From Halobacillus faecis (GTDB lineage Bacteria > Bacillota > Bacilli > Bacillales > Halobacillaceae), in contig NZ_BJYD01000026.1 of assembly GCF_007991335.1 (NCBI RefSeq), positions 1-64,000 on the forward strand: a stretch of 64,000 nucleotides of DNA, read 5' to 3'. This document shows positions 29,037 through 37,628 of the stretch, in pieces. Numbering within the stretch: the stretch's first letter is position 1; each line of letters begins with the position of its first letter. The notes under the pieces were generated by a model. It saw nothing but the letters and a program-made list of their open reading frames with translations. It ran no database searches and had not been told where the DNA came from. Both the position numbers and the translations under genes were made by a program.

Positions 29037-29702
29037 TTAAAAAACGGTTCCTTCTTTCACGGCATCAATCCATTCATAGTAGCGTTCAATCAGAACCGAT
29101 TTGTTTTTCTCATAGATGCGGCGCAACTCACGGACGGGATCTTCGTGATCATCGACACGGAAATCAACAAATGGGTATTGATCTACAGCGACAACCTTAA
29201 CCGCTGATGACTGTTTGCCCCGTACATCCCCGCCGGCTGCATCCGCTGCTTCCAACGCTGTAATCAATCGTTCAGCTAAGGGACCTGTTGAATTCTCAAA
29301 GGCCAAAGCCATCTCATCCATCACTTCAGGTCCCGCTAACAAATTGCCTTGGATGGAATATTGATCACCAATCCTGTGACCTTTGTAGTCGTCATTTTCC
29401 ACTCCTGTATATGCGGCACAATTGCCGTAGGAATCCATGACGGAGACTTGACGGAGTTCTTTGCCCGGGTCATCCAGCAAGAGATGATTCAGCGTTTCAT
29501 TGGCCGTCCTCCCCTGTTTGAGGTGAGCGAGCCCTTCCTGCCCAAGCGGCGGGTTGACCCACCCTTGAGTAACGACCGCTCCCACATTCGGTTCGATATG
29601 TGGGGAATACGCTCCAACCCCTGGGAAACAAGTGGCGACAGCTCCCCCGAAATTCCCCGTTTCAGGACAGCGGGCGATAATTGAAAATGTGTTTAGTTTC
29701 AT
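29037..29702 (-). CDS. DUF1028 family protein (Ntn-hydrolase-like)
   Basis: The 221-residue product matches DUF1028: NTFSIIARCPETGNFGGAVA at the start, then VGAVVTQGWVNPPLG, YSIQGNLLAG and AGGDVRGKQSSA. The family has the N-terminal nucleophile hydrolase look, though activity is not established to my knowledge. DUF1028 genes are often found beside oligopeptide ABC transporters, as here. GAGGTG lies 6 nt before the ATG; the gene starts 3 bp after the ATPase gene ends. Confidence 0.85.
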   Translation of the reverse strand: MKLNTFSIIARCPETGNFGGAVATCFPGVGAYSPHIEPNVGAVVTQGWVNPPLGQEGLAHLKQGRTANETLNHLLLDDPGKELRQVSVMDSYGNCAAYTGVENDDYKGHRIGDQYSIQGNLLAGPEVMDEMALAFENSTGPLAERLITALEAADAAGGDVRGKQSSAVKVVAVDQYPFVDFRVDDHEDPVRELRRIYEKNKSVLIERYYEWIDAVKEGTVF

Positions 29703-29705
29703 AGC

Positions 29706-30668
29706 TTACACCTCATGACAGGCCACATAGTGACCATTTTTTATTTCTCTGAATGCTGGAACCTCCCGCCTGCATTGTTCTGTCGCAATGGGACAGCGTG
29801 TATGAAAACGGCACCCTGACGGAGGATTGTCCGGACTCGGCACCTCACCCTCCAGTGGAATTCTTTCCCTTTTTACATGGATATCTGGAACGGGAATGGA
29901 AGATAGCAGCGCCTGCGTGTAGGGGTGCAGCGGTTCGTCGTAAAGATCGTCACTCTCCGCGAGCTCCATCATCTGACCAAGATACATCACCCCAACACGG
30001 TCACTGATATACTGGACGACACTTAAGTCGTGGGCGATGAACAAATACGTGAAATTGTACTCCTCCTGCAAATCCATCAAAAGATTAATGACCTGCGCCT
30101 GAATGGAGACATCCAAAGCGGCTACCGGCTCATCAGCAACAATGAACTTCGGCTTTAAGGCAAGAGCACGGGCAATCCCGATCCGTTGACGTTGGCCACC
30201 AGAGAATTCATGCGGATACCGATCCTTGTAACTCTCAGGAATTCCAACATCCTTCAAGAGCTTATGAACGCGTCCTTTCCGTTCCTTCTTCGGCATTCCG
30301 ACCGTCACTAAAGGTTCCTCGATGATATCCATGACAGTCATCCTCGGATTTAGAGACGCAAATGGATCCTGAAAGATCATCTGAAAGTCTCTACGGCGTT
30401 TTTTTAGCTCTTTTTTATCCCAATCGAGGATGTTTTCTCCTTCAAAATAGATGGAACCTTCGGTCGCATCCAACAACCGCATCAACAGACGTCCGGTCGT
30501 TGACTTCCCACATCCGGATTCCCCTACGATCCCAAGCGTTTCTCCTTTATGGACAGAAAAACTGATGTCATCGACGGCTTTAACCGTACTTTTCTTTTTG
30601 AACAATCCATTCGAAACATTAAAGTACTTCTTCAAGCCTTCGACGCGTACGATTTCTTCCGTTGTCAT
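29706..30668 (-). CDS. Peptide ABC importer ATPase, DppF/OppF-type
   Basis: The 320-residue ATPase has Walker A GESGCGKST, the signature FSGGQRQRIGIARAL, Walker B FIVADEPVAALDVS, and the C-terminal oligopeptide-transporter extension with the Cys-containing motif GCRFHTRCPIATEQC typical of DppF. It pairs with the DppD-type ATPase whose 3' end it overlaps by 50 bp. GAGGAGG lies 9 nt before the ATG. Confidence 0.9.
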   Translation of the reverse strand: MTTEEIVRVEGLKKYFNVSNGLFKKKSTVKAVDDISFSVHKGETLGIVGESGCGKSTTGRLLMRLLDATEGSIYFEGENILDWDKKELKKRRRDFQMIFQDPFASLNPRMTVMDIIEEPLVTVGMPKKERKGRVHKLLKDVGIPESYKDRYPHEFSGGQRQRIGIARALALKPKFIVADEPVAALDVSIQAQVINLLMDLQEEYNFTYLFIAHDLSVVQYISDRVGVMYLGQMMELAESDDLYDEPLHPYTQALLSSIPVPDIHVKRERIPLEGEVPSPDNPPSGCRFHTRCPIATEQCRREVPAFREIKNGHYVACHEV

Positions 30669-31647
30669 CGTTGTTATCCTCCTCTTCTAACCAGCAGGCC
30701 ACGGTATGCTGCTCTGACTCCGATGGTATAAGATCCGGCTGTTTCTCTAAGCATTGGTCCATGACGAACGGGCATCGTTCAGCAAATCGGCACCCTTCCG
30801 GCAGGTCATGCAGGTTCGGCGGGTGCCCTTCAATCGGCTCCAGCCGGTCTCGTTTGCCTGGCCGGGGGACAGAATTCAATAACCCTTGCGTGTATGGATG
30901 CTTCGGACGATCAAAAATATCCTCCACCGTACCTTCTTCCACGATCTTGCCGGCATACATGACAGCGACACGGTCACACAGTTCAGCCACCACGCCTAAA
31001 TCATGAGTGATCATCACGATCGCTGTACCGGTTTCGTCTCTCAACCCTTTTAAAATGTCGAGCACTTGAGCCTGAATGGTCACATCCAGCGCCGTCGTCG
31101 GCTCATCCGCAATAATCAGATCAGGATCACAGGCGAGGGACATCGCAATGACCCCGCGCTGACGCATCCCTCCACTGAAGTGGTGAGGGTACTGCTCGGC
31201 ACGCTTCGCCGGAGACGGGATGCCGACCTTGGTCAACATTTCTACCGCTCGTTTCCAGGCAGACTTCTTATCCTTCTTCTCATGGATGATTGGCATTTCC
31301 GCAATCTGCGTTCCAACCGTATAGGCGGGATTCAAGGAAGTCATCGGGTCTTGAAATACCATGGAAAGGTCTTTTCCTCGGATCTTCTGCATCTCCAAAC
31401 TCGATTTCTTCAGAAGATCCTGCCCATGATAAAGCACTTCTCCGGTCACTTCTTCACTGCTCTTGTCTCCCACAAGTCGCATGATCGATTGGGACGTCAC
31501 ACTTTTTCCGCAGCCAGATTCTCCGACAACCGCGAGAATCTCGCCTTTTTTCACTTTGAGACTGACTCCGTCAACCGCTTTGACGACGCCTTTCTTCGTA
31601 TGAAAATGGGTCTTCAAGTCATTGACTTCCATAATGTAATCAGACAT
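30619..31647 (-). CDS. Peptide ABC importer ATPase, DppD/OppD-type
   Basis: The 342-residue ATPase has Walker A GESGCGKSV, signature FSGGMRQRGVIAMSL, Walker B LIIADEPTTALDVT, and the C-terminal cluster GCRFAERCPFVMDQC. AAAAGGAGAG lies 5-7 nt before the ATG at 31647; an in-frame ATG at 31677 would overlap the permease gene. The unusual acidic-then-basic tail (EEEDNNDDNGRNRTRRR) runs over the start of the next gene. Confidence 0.9.
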   Translation of the reverse strand: MSDYIMEVNDLKTHFHTKKGVVKAVDGVSLKVKKGEILAVVGESGCGKSVTSQSIMRLVGDKSSEEVTGEVLYHGQDLLKKSSLEMQKIRGKDLSMVFQDPMTSLNPAYTVGTQIAEMPIIHEKKDKKSAWKRAVEMLTKVGIPSPAKRAEQYPHHFSGGMRQRGVIAMSLACDPDLIIADEPTTALDVTIQAQVLDILKGLRDETGTAIVMITHDLGVVAELCDRVAVMYAGKIVEEGTVEDIFDRPKHPYTQGLLNSVPRPGKRDRLEPIEGHPPNLHDLPEGCRFAERCPFVMDQCLEKQPDLIPSESEQHTVACWLEEEDNNDDNGRNRTRRRLEEVL

Positions 31648-31663
31648 CGAATCTCTCCTTTTC

Positions 31664-32503
31664 TTACGCTGACTCATTCTTCAGGCGAGGATCCAGCGCG
31701 TCACGTAGTCCATCTCCCATAACATTGAAACTGAAGACCGCTAACGTAATGGCAATCCCAGGGAAGACAGCAATCCACCAGGCGGACTCCATCCAGTTCT
31801 TTCCTTCACTCAGCATGATTCCCCAGGAAGGCGTATCGGGTGAAACCCCCAACCCTAGGAAACTGAGCGCAGCTTCTGCGAGAATGGCAAAGGCAAACGA
31901 CAAGGTCACCTGTACGATGAGCGGGGCCATACTGTTCGGAAGGATGTGCTTCCACATGATTTTTAAGTTGCTGACACCCATGGACTGAGCGGCTTCAATA
32001 TAAAGCGAGTTCTTATTAGAAAGAACGGATCCGCGTGCAATCCGTGCAAAGATTGGAATATAAACAATTCCAACAGCAATCATCAGATTAGTCAGGCTCG
32101 GTCCTAGAATCGCCATGATGACAAGAGCAAGTAAAATATCAGGAAACGCAAACATGACATCGGTTAACCTGGACAACGCGGCATCCACCCATTTTCCGTA
32201 GTAGCCTGCGACTACACCGATGATCGTCCCAATCACGAGGGAAAGACCAACGGAAATGATCCCCACCTGCAAGGAAATCCTTGTTCCATAAATGATACGA
32301 CTCAAAATATCACGGCCAAACTGATCCGTCCCTAATAAGTGAGCCAAACTCGGGCCGGCAAGCCTTGCGTCAGGGGCCATCTTATAAGGATCATATGGAG
32401 CTACAAGAGGAGCCGCAATAGCGAGGATGATCAACATCAAGGTCATGAATAAACCAAACATGGCTATTTTATTCTTCTTTAATTGATACCACAGGTCTGA
32501 CAC
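31664..32503 (-). CDS. Peptide ABC importer permease, DppC/OppC-type
   Basis: The 279-residue permease begins at a GTG with GGGAGGG upstream. An N-terminal helix (AMFGLFMTLMLIILAIAAPLV) precedes the typical LLGTDQFGRDILSRIIYGTR motif. The coupling loop EAALSFLGLGVSPDTPSWG is near the C-terminus. It would form the membrane channel with the DppB-type partner. Confidence 0.9.
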   Translation of the reverse strand: MSDLWYQLKKNKIAMFGLFMTLMLIILAIAAPLVAPYDPYKMAPDARLAGPSLAHLLGTDQFGRDILSRIIYGTRISLQVGIISVGLSLVIGTIIGVVAGYYGKWVDAALSRLTDVMFAFPDILLALVIMAILGPSLTNLMIAVGIVYIPIFARIARGSVLSNKNSLYIEAAQSMGVSNLKIMWKHILPNSMAPLIVQVTLSFAFAILAEAALSFLGLGVSPDTPSWGIMLSEGKNWMESAWWIAVFPGIAITLAVFSFNVMGDGLRDALDPRLKNESA

Positions 32504-32519
32504 CTATGATCCCTCCTTC

Positions 32520-33461
32520 CTAGTAACGAATCTGTGGATTCAGAAATCCGTAAATGATATCGACAATCAAATTAACAAGAACAAAGGCGCTTGCGATAAA
32601 CAAAATCGTTCCTTGCAGCAGGGCGTAATCCCGGTTAGTAATCGCAGCAAGCGCTAGCTGACCGACACCAGGCAGACCAAAGATCTGTTCAATGACCACA
32701 GAGCCTCCGAGCAAGTACCCGGTCTGAATTCCTAACACCGTCACGACAGGGATCAACGCGTTCTTAATCGCATGTCGCCAAATCAAGCGCTGGTTGGAGA
32801 CCCCTTTGGCCCGAGCCATCTTGATGTATTCCTGATTGGTCACTTCAAGCATGGAAGAGCGGGTCATTCGCATCGCTACCGCCCCGACAGCCGTCCCTAA
32901 AGCAATCGCCGGTAAAAGCATGCTTTTCAAATTTCCCCACACGCTTTCGTAAAGGCCGACAAAGCCCCCAGATGGGAACCATCCTGCATACAACGATAAG
33001 AAAAGAATCATTAATGTACCGAGCCAAAAGTTCGGGATTGAAATTCCAAGCATTCCGAACAGGCTGGCACCATAATCGAACTTGCTGTTCCTGCGTAGAG
33101 CCGCGATCGTTCCAAGCGGAATAGCCAGAATCACCGCAATGACCACACTTAAAATGGCCAATTCAATCGTAATCGGTAATCGAACCAGAATCGCCTGAAG
33201 GACCGGGGTGTTCGTAAATTGTGAATAACCAAAATCCCCTTGGAATACATTGCCTAACCAAGTCAAGTATTGCTGGATCAGCGGTTGATCCAATCCATAT
33301 TTCGCACGCAGCGCTTCGGCCTGGCTTTCTGTATAGCTGTTCCCAAGCATCGCTGTTACGGTATCTCCCGGCACAAGTCGAACGATGAAGAAGGCTACAA
33401 TCGAAATTCCGAACAAGACCGGAATGGAAACGAGCAGCCGCTTAAAGACATATTGAATCAC
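32520..33461 (-). CDS. Peptide ABC importer permease, DppB/OppB-type
   Basis: The 313-residue permease opens with IQYVFKRLLVSIPVLFGIS and carries the family segments FFIVRLVPGDTV, YGLDQPLIQQYLTWL and the coupling motif EYIKMARAKGVSNQRLIWRH. The GTG at 33461 is preferred since AGGGAG lies 7 nt upstream; the GTG at 33479 lacks a spaced ribosome site. It lies about 80 bp after the binding-protein gene, across a hairpin. Confidence 0.9.
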   Translation of the reverse strand: MIQYVFKRLLVSIPVLFGISIVAFFIVRLVPGDTVTAMLGNSYTESQAEALRAKYGLDQPLIQQYLTWLGNVFQGDFGYSQFTNTPVLQAILVRLPITIELAILSVVIAVILAIPLGTIAALRRNSKFDYGASLFGMLGISIPNFWLGTLMILFLSLYAGWFPSGGFVGLYESVWGNLKSMLLPAIALGTAVGAVAMRMTRSSMLEVTNQEYIKMARAKGVSNQRLIWRHAIKNALIPVVTVLGIQTGYLLGGSVVIEQIFGLPGVGQLALAAITNRDYALLQGTILFIASAFVLVNLIVDIIYGFLNPQIRY

Positions 33462-33504
33462 CTTAATTCTCCCTCCCACACGGTAAATTTTCTGTTGATG
33501 AAGG

Positions 33505-33534
33505 AAAAAGCGGCCTTAAGACAAGGTCGCTTTT
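33505..33534 (-). terminator. Intra-operon attenuator between binding protein and permease
   Basis: AAAAGCGACCTT and AAGGCCGCTTTTT (minus strand) form a 12-bp stem with one G-T pair and a T-run. Such a hairpin after a binding-protein gene commonly lowers expression of the transporter relative to the binding protein. Confidence 0.7.
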
Positions 33535-33543
33535 CCCCTTTTC

Positions 33544-35109
33544 TTATTCTTCGATTTTTGTTTTTTCCAGAGACTTTGTCGTTACCGTAGGCGTTACTTC
33601 AAACCCTTTCACTCGATCACGAATGGCGGAGATATGCGGGTTGGCATAAAGGAAGACCATCGGGGCGTCTTCAGCAATGATCGCTTGAGCCTGGTCATAA
33701 ATTTCTTTACGCTTCTCCTGGTCCATTTCCGTCCGGCCCTGTTCCAGAAGCTCATCTACTTCAGAATTGGAGTAATTCTGCTGATTGTACTTGCCATCAG
33801 TGTGGAAAATGTTGTACAGGAACTCGTCCGGATCAACAAAACCAACCCAGCCGACAACCGTCATTTCAAAGTCACCAGATCCAAGCGCTTCAAAGAATAC
33901 ACTTTTCTCCTGCGAAACAACTTCGACATTGATGCCCACTTCTTTCAGCTGCTGCTTGATCACCTGCGCCGCATCAATCTGGTATTGGTTTGTACCCACT
34001 TTCATCTTCAGATCCAATCCGTCTCCGTAACCGGCTTCTTCAAGCAACTGCTTCGCTTTCTCAAGATCTGGTTCTGGATAAACCTCTTCTTCAAGGTGAG
34101 CCCAGTGGTTTTCTGGAATATTCCCACTTAGGAGTGGAGAAGCTTTCCCGAATTTAACCGCTTCGTTAATCGCACCGCGATCTGTCGCCCAGGCAATCGC
34201 CTGACGCACGTTCTTCTCAGCAAGCGGTCCTTCTTCCGTATTCAGACCAACGTACTCCCAATAGGTTCCTGGTACACTCTCGACCTGAACCCCTTCCGCT
34301 TTTTCCATCAGCTCAATGTCTTTTGGTTCCGCTTGCAAAATAATGTCGATTTCGCCGTTACGGATCGCTGTTGAACGAGCCGTTTCATCTGGAATGGAAC
34401 GCCAGACGACTTGATCTAAGTATGGAAGGTCTTCTTTAAAGTAATCTTCGAACTTCTCGAGCACCATCTCCTGGTCCTTCGTCCAGTTGACCAGTTGGAA
34501 AGCACCGCTTCCCGCATCCGCATTGGATAGGTCCCCGTCATTTTCATCGACAACCGTTTGGTTTACAATCGCATTCATCGGATTCGCAAGAAACGTTACG
34601 AATGGAGCGACCGGCTTCTTCAGTGTCACGACAACCTCTGTTTCAGAAGGAGTCTCGATACTTTCCAGTGCATCGAACTGAGCCTTTCTCACTTCACTAT
34701 CGATAATCCGTTCGATGGAATACTTCACATCTTCAGACGTCAATGGATCACCGTTATGGAAGGTCACACCCTCATGAAGGGTGAAGGTGTACGTTTTTCC
34801 ATCTTCAGAAACTTCGTAATCGTTGACAAGCTCTCCTTCCACTTCACCATAGGCGTCACTCTTATAACGGAACAATGTATTGTACATATTCTCGATATAA
34901 CGCATGGAAGCCGCATCCGTAACGGTGTGAGGGTCCAGGCTTTGTGCATCCGTAAGGTCGGTAATCGTTAACGTACCGCCCTCCCCATCGCCTGAGGACT
35001 CTTCTCCTCCTTCTTCATTCCCAGAAGTACTTGTCTTCGTAGGATCCTGACACCCGGATAGAACCATTGTGAAAATGACGAGTAACACTACCCAATAACG
35101 TTTCTTCAT
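33544..35109 (-). CDS. Peptide-binding lipoprotein, SBP family 5 (DppA/OppA-like)
   Basis: The 521-residue extracellular lipoprotein has a type II signal peptide with lipobox LSGC (Cys20), then an acidic Gly/Glu/Ser linker. The body shows family-5 signatures: DAQSLDPHTVTDAAS, VSEDGKTYTFTLHEGVTFHNGDPLTSEDVKYS, and PENHWAH..YPEPDLEKAKQLLEEAG. It would deliver peptides or opine-like compounds to the four-gene transporter. A GAGGAGG site precedes the ATG; a palindromic operator candidate lies about 70-95 bp upstream. Confidence 0.9.
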   Translation of the reverse strand: MKKRYWVVLLVIFTMVLSGCQDPTKTSTSGNEEGGEESSGDGEGGTLTITDLTDAQSLDPHTVTDAASMRYIENMYNTLFRYKSDAYGEVEGELVNDYEVSEDGKTYTFTLHEGVTFHNGDPLTSEDVKYSIERIIDSEVRKAQFDALESIETPSETEVVVTLKKPVAPFVTFLANPMNAIVNQTVVDENDGDLSNADAGSGAFQLVNWTKDQEMVLEKFEDYFKEDLPYLDQVVWRSIPDETARSTAIRNGEIDIILQAEPKDIELMEKAEGVQVESVPGTYWEYVGLNTEEGPLAEKNVRQAIAWATDRGAINEAVKFGKASPLLSGNIPENHWAHLEEEVYPEPDLEKAKQLLEEAGYGDGLDLKMKVGTNQYQIDAAQVIKQQLKEVGINVEVVSQEKSVFFEALGSGDFEMTVVGWVGFVDPDEFLYNIFHTDGKYNQQNYSNSEVDELLEQGRTEMDQEKRKEIYDQAQAIIAEDAPMVFLYANPHISAIRDRVKGFEVTPTVTTKSLEKTKIEE

Positions 35110-35175
35110 TTTGTTCCTCCTCTTAAATTTTCAGTATATTGTTAAAAAACAGTAAATTCATTGTATAAAAGATCG

Positions 35176-35205
35176 ATTCGTAATGATATGTGACGAAACA
35201 CGAAT
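35176..35205. promoter_or_regulatory. Inverted repeat upstream of the peptide-ABC operon, operator candidate
   Basis: ATTCGT and ACGAAT arms are 18 bp apart and contain further CGTAATG/GTGACG-like partial symmetry. It sits about 67-96 bp before the binding-protein ATG, next to TATACAAT, where the operon's own PucR-type regulator could act. The link is inferred from position. Confidence 0.35.
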
Positions 35206-35310
35206 ATGAAACTTATTTTTCGTAATGTATTCCAAGAAACAAGCTTGGATTTTTACAACCTTCTTTCTATCATTCTATAAATCAATGGAGAGACGCTGCT
35301 GCAGGCCAAA

Positions 35311-35348
35311 CAAAAAATGCATGCGCCTCTTCAATTAGGCTCATGCAT
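35311..35348 (-). terminator. Terminator after the second YrhK-like gene
   Basis: ATGCATGAGCCT and AGGCGCATGCAT (minus strand, one mismatch) form a 12-bp stem followed by TTTTTTG. Confidence 0.8.
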
Positions 35349-35434
35349 CTCTTTTAAAATTCTATCAATGTTTCATTCTTCTCCCTCTCACGGAAGACGA
35401 TCCGACTGTCCACGCCTCTCTCCTCGCTCCGACC

Positions 35435-35728
35435 TTAGGAACCATGTGTCTTTTCATATTGCTTCGCGTATTCTCTACGCATATGAAAATAATGCACAAG
35501 CCGGATAGTCGGACGAATCAGCATTTGCACACTTCCAAGTACAAACAACGTGACGCCCCACGTCTTCAAATGTTCGAAATAAAAGAAGATACTCCCGACT
35601 AAGAACCAGACACCAAGCAACACGTCATTGATCGTATAAAGAATGTCATAGGTTTTCTTGAAAAAGATATCGTGCTTTCCGACATGAAGATCGACATACT
35701 TCTGCTGGTCAGACTTTTGATTCGACAA
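35435..35728 (-). CDS. YrhK-domain membrane protein, copy 2 (97 aa)
   Basis: This is a paralogue of the protein at 25069-25362, equal in length and very similar throughout: KKTYDILYTINDVLLGV, FYFEHLKTWGVTLFVLGS and LVHYFHMRREY. The TTG at 35728 has GGGAGGTGAG upstream just as in copy 1. An in-frame ATG at 35743 lies inside that ribosome site and is rejected. Two hydrophobic helices; function unknown. Confidence 0.8.
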   Translation of the reverse strand: MSNQKSDQQKYVDLHVGKHDIFFKKTYDILYTINDVLLGVWFLVGSIFFYFEHLKTWGVTLFVLGSVQMLIRPTIRLVHYFHMRREYAKQYEKTHGS

Positions 35729-35864
35729 ACGCTCACCTCCCATTGAACTATTCCTTCTTTCGTATAGAATGACTTACCCGGAAAGAAACCACTTGAAAAG
35801 ATGGATTGCGTAGATAATCAGGCGTTTTAAGAATGTTGGATTCTTTTTGTACCTTTCACACAAA

Positions 35865-35878
35865 TGTAAGCGCTTATA
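35865..35878 (+). promoter_or_regulatory. cre-like box upstream of the alanine symporter
   Basis: TGTAAGCGCTTATA matches the CcpA consensus except that one C near the end is T. It is about 110 bp before the start codon of the symporter gene. Confidence 0.45.
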
Positions 35879-35989
35879 TTTTGTAGTTTCAACGAACGTT
35901 TATAGATGGAAACGTGATAGGGTAGAACATGGACCTTGTACAAAGACCGCCCTACATAGACGGTTACAACTAGAATAGGAGGGTTTATC

Positions 35990-37405
35990 ATGTTAGATGT
36001 ATTGAATCAAATCAATGATGTTCTATGGGGAACGCCCAGTTTGATCCTGTTATTCGGAACAGGGTTGTTCTTGACCTTCATATTGAAAGGTCTGCAGTTC
36101 AGCAAGCTGTTCTATGCCTTCAAACTTGCTTTCACAAAAGAAGACAAATCAGAAGCATCTGAAGATTCACAAGGGGATATCAGTAATTTTAAAACACTAA
36201 TGACAGCGCTATCAGCGACAATCGGAAACGGAAATATTGCCGGTGTCGCAACAGCTTTGACACTTGGTGGTCCCGGAGCGATCTTCTGGATGTGGGTCGT
36301 CGGTTTGCTGGGGATGGCGACCAAGTACTCGGAAGCCCTGCTCGCGATGAAATATCGGGTAAAGAATGAAAACGGGGAATATTCCGGCGGCCCGATGTAT
36401 TATGTCGAACATGGCATCGGCAGGAAGTGGAAATGGCTTGCTGTTGCCTTTGCCTTATTCGGAGCTTTCGCTGCCTTAGGCATTGGAAACAGTGTCCAAT
36501 CCAATACCATTTCTGATGTGATGACAGAAAGCTTTCATATCAACGGCTGGTTTACAGGAGCCGTCCTTGCCATCTTAACGGGGCTGATTATATTCGGCGG
36601 CATTCAGCGGATCAGTACAGTCGCAGGATTTTTCGTACCGATTATGGCCTTCTTGTACATAGGTGGAGCGGTATTCATCATCATCGCCAATTACGATGCG
36701 ATTATCCCTGCCTTTGAGTTGATCTTCCAATACGCCTTCAGTCCCGTTTCCGCCGCCGGTGGATTTGCTGGAGTGGTCGTCATGGAAGCGGTCCGAAGCG
36801 GTGTTTCACGCGGGATCTTCTCTAACGAAGCAGGTTTAGGTACAGCCGCATTGATTGCCGGAAACGCCAAAACCGATCATCCAGTCAAGCAGGCATTGGT
36901 TGCGATGACAGGTACCTTCATCGTGACGATCGTCGTGTGTACGATGACTGGTTTAGTCCTGATTATGACCGGTTTCTGGGATCCATCAGGCGGAGCAATC
37001 TCAGGGGTCCAGCACGCGACCGGGCTTGACGGCGGCGCGCTCACAAGTGCAGCGTTCGGACATGCCTTAGGAACGATTGGAGAGTACATCGTCGCCTTTT
37101 CGGTCATCTTCTTTGGATTCTCCACAATCGTCGGCTGGTACATGTACGGTGAGAAGTGCTTTGAATACTTGCTTGGCCTTCGCTACATCGTTCCGTATCG
37201 TTTCATTTATATTACGGCAACGTTCATGGGAGCTGTCATGCAGCTGGACCTTGTGTGGGCATTTGCCAATATGGCGAATGCACTAATGATGATTCCGAAC
37301 TTAATCGCCTTATTACTTCTTTATAAGGTGATTAAGAGTGAAACGAACGATTACTTTCATAACTACCTTCACCAGCAAACGTACACGCGTTCGAAAGCAA
37401 GCTAG
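35990..37405 (+). CDS. Sodium:alanine (amino acid) symporter, AgcS/AlsT family
   Basis: The 471-residue membrane protein has about ten helices and the family signatures LMTALSATIGNGNIAGVATAL, GGPGAIFWMWVVGLLGMATKYSE and VSRGIFSNEAGLGTAALI. It would import alanine, glycine or a related amino acid with Na+. AGGAGGG precedes the ATG. It is single, with a terminator after it, and may be under catabolite control through the cre-like box at 35865. Confidence 0.9.
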   Translation: MLDVLNQINDVLWGTPSLILLFGTGLFLTFILKGLQFSKLFYAFKLAFTKEDKSEASEDSQGDISNFKTLMTALSATIGNGNIAGVATALTLGGPGAIFWMWVVGLLGMATKYSEALLAMKYRVKNENGEYSGGPMYYVEHGIGRKWKWLAVAFALFGAFAALGIGNSVQSNTISDVMTESFHINGWFTGAVLAILTGLIIFGGIQRISTVAGFFVPIMAFLYIGGAVFIIIANYDAIIPAFELIFQYAFSPVSAAGGFAGVVVMEAVRSGVSRGIFSNEAGLGTAALIAGNAKTDHPVKQALVAMTGTFIVTIVVCTMTGLVLIMTGFWDPSGGAISGVQHATGLDGGALTSAAFGHALGTIGEYIVAFSVIFFGFSTIVGWYMYGEKCFEYLLGLRYIVPYRFIYITATFMGAVMQLDLVWAFANMANALMMIPNLIALLLLYKVIKSETNDYFHNYLHQQTYTRSKAS

Positions 37406-37413
37406 CTGGATAG

Positions 37414-37444
37414 TAAAAAAACCTGTCTACGGACAGGTTTTTTT
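37414..37444 (+). terminator. Terminator of the symporter gene
   Basis: AAAAAAACCTGTC and GACAGGTTTTTTT form a perfect 13-bp stem around a TACG loop. Confidence 0.95.
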
Positions 37445-37525
37445 ACGTCTTCTTTCTATTATGAAAAGCTATGTAGCACACACTTCAACGCATCCCTTCG
37501 ATCATCCGTCTCTCCAAACAAGAGA

Positions 37526-37566
37526 AAAAGCACAGGGGCATGCACCGCAAAAGCGCATACCCCTGT
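37526..37566 (-). terminator. Terminator of the eut operon
   Basis: ACAGGGGTATGC and GCATGCCCCTGT (minus strand, one mismatch) pair across a 12-nt loop and are followed by GCTTTTTCTC. It is about 65 bp after the mdh stop codon; a smaller CCACC/GGTGG hairpin lies in between. Confidence 0.75.
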
Positions 37567-37628
37567 ACTTCTCTTTACATCCATTTCGTCCTAACATGGG
37601 TGAGCCACCTGCCAGGGTGGTTCAGGTA

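Noticed and set aside
31066-31722. 218-codon plus-strand frame opposite the DppD-type ATPase gene
   Set aside because: Antisense to a highly conserved ATPase; no motif.
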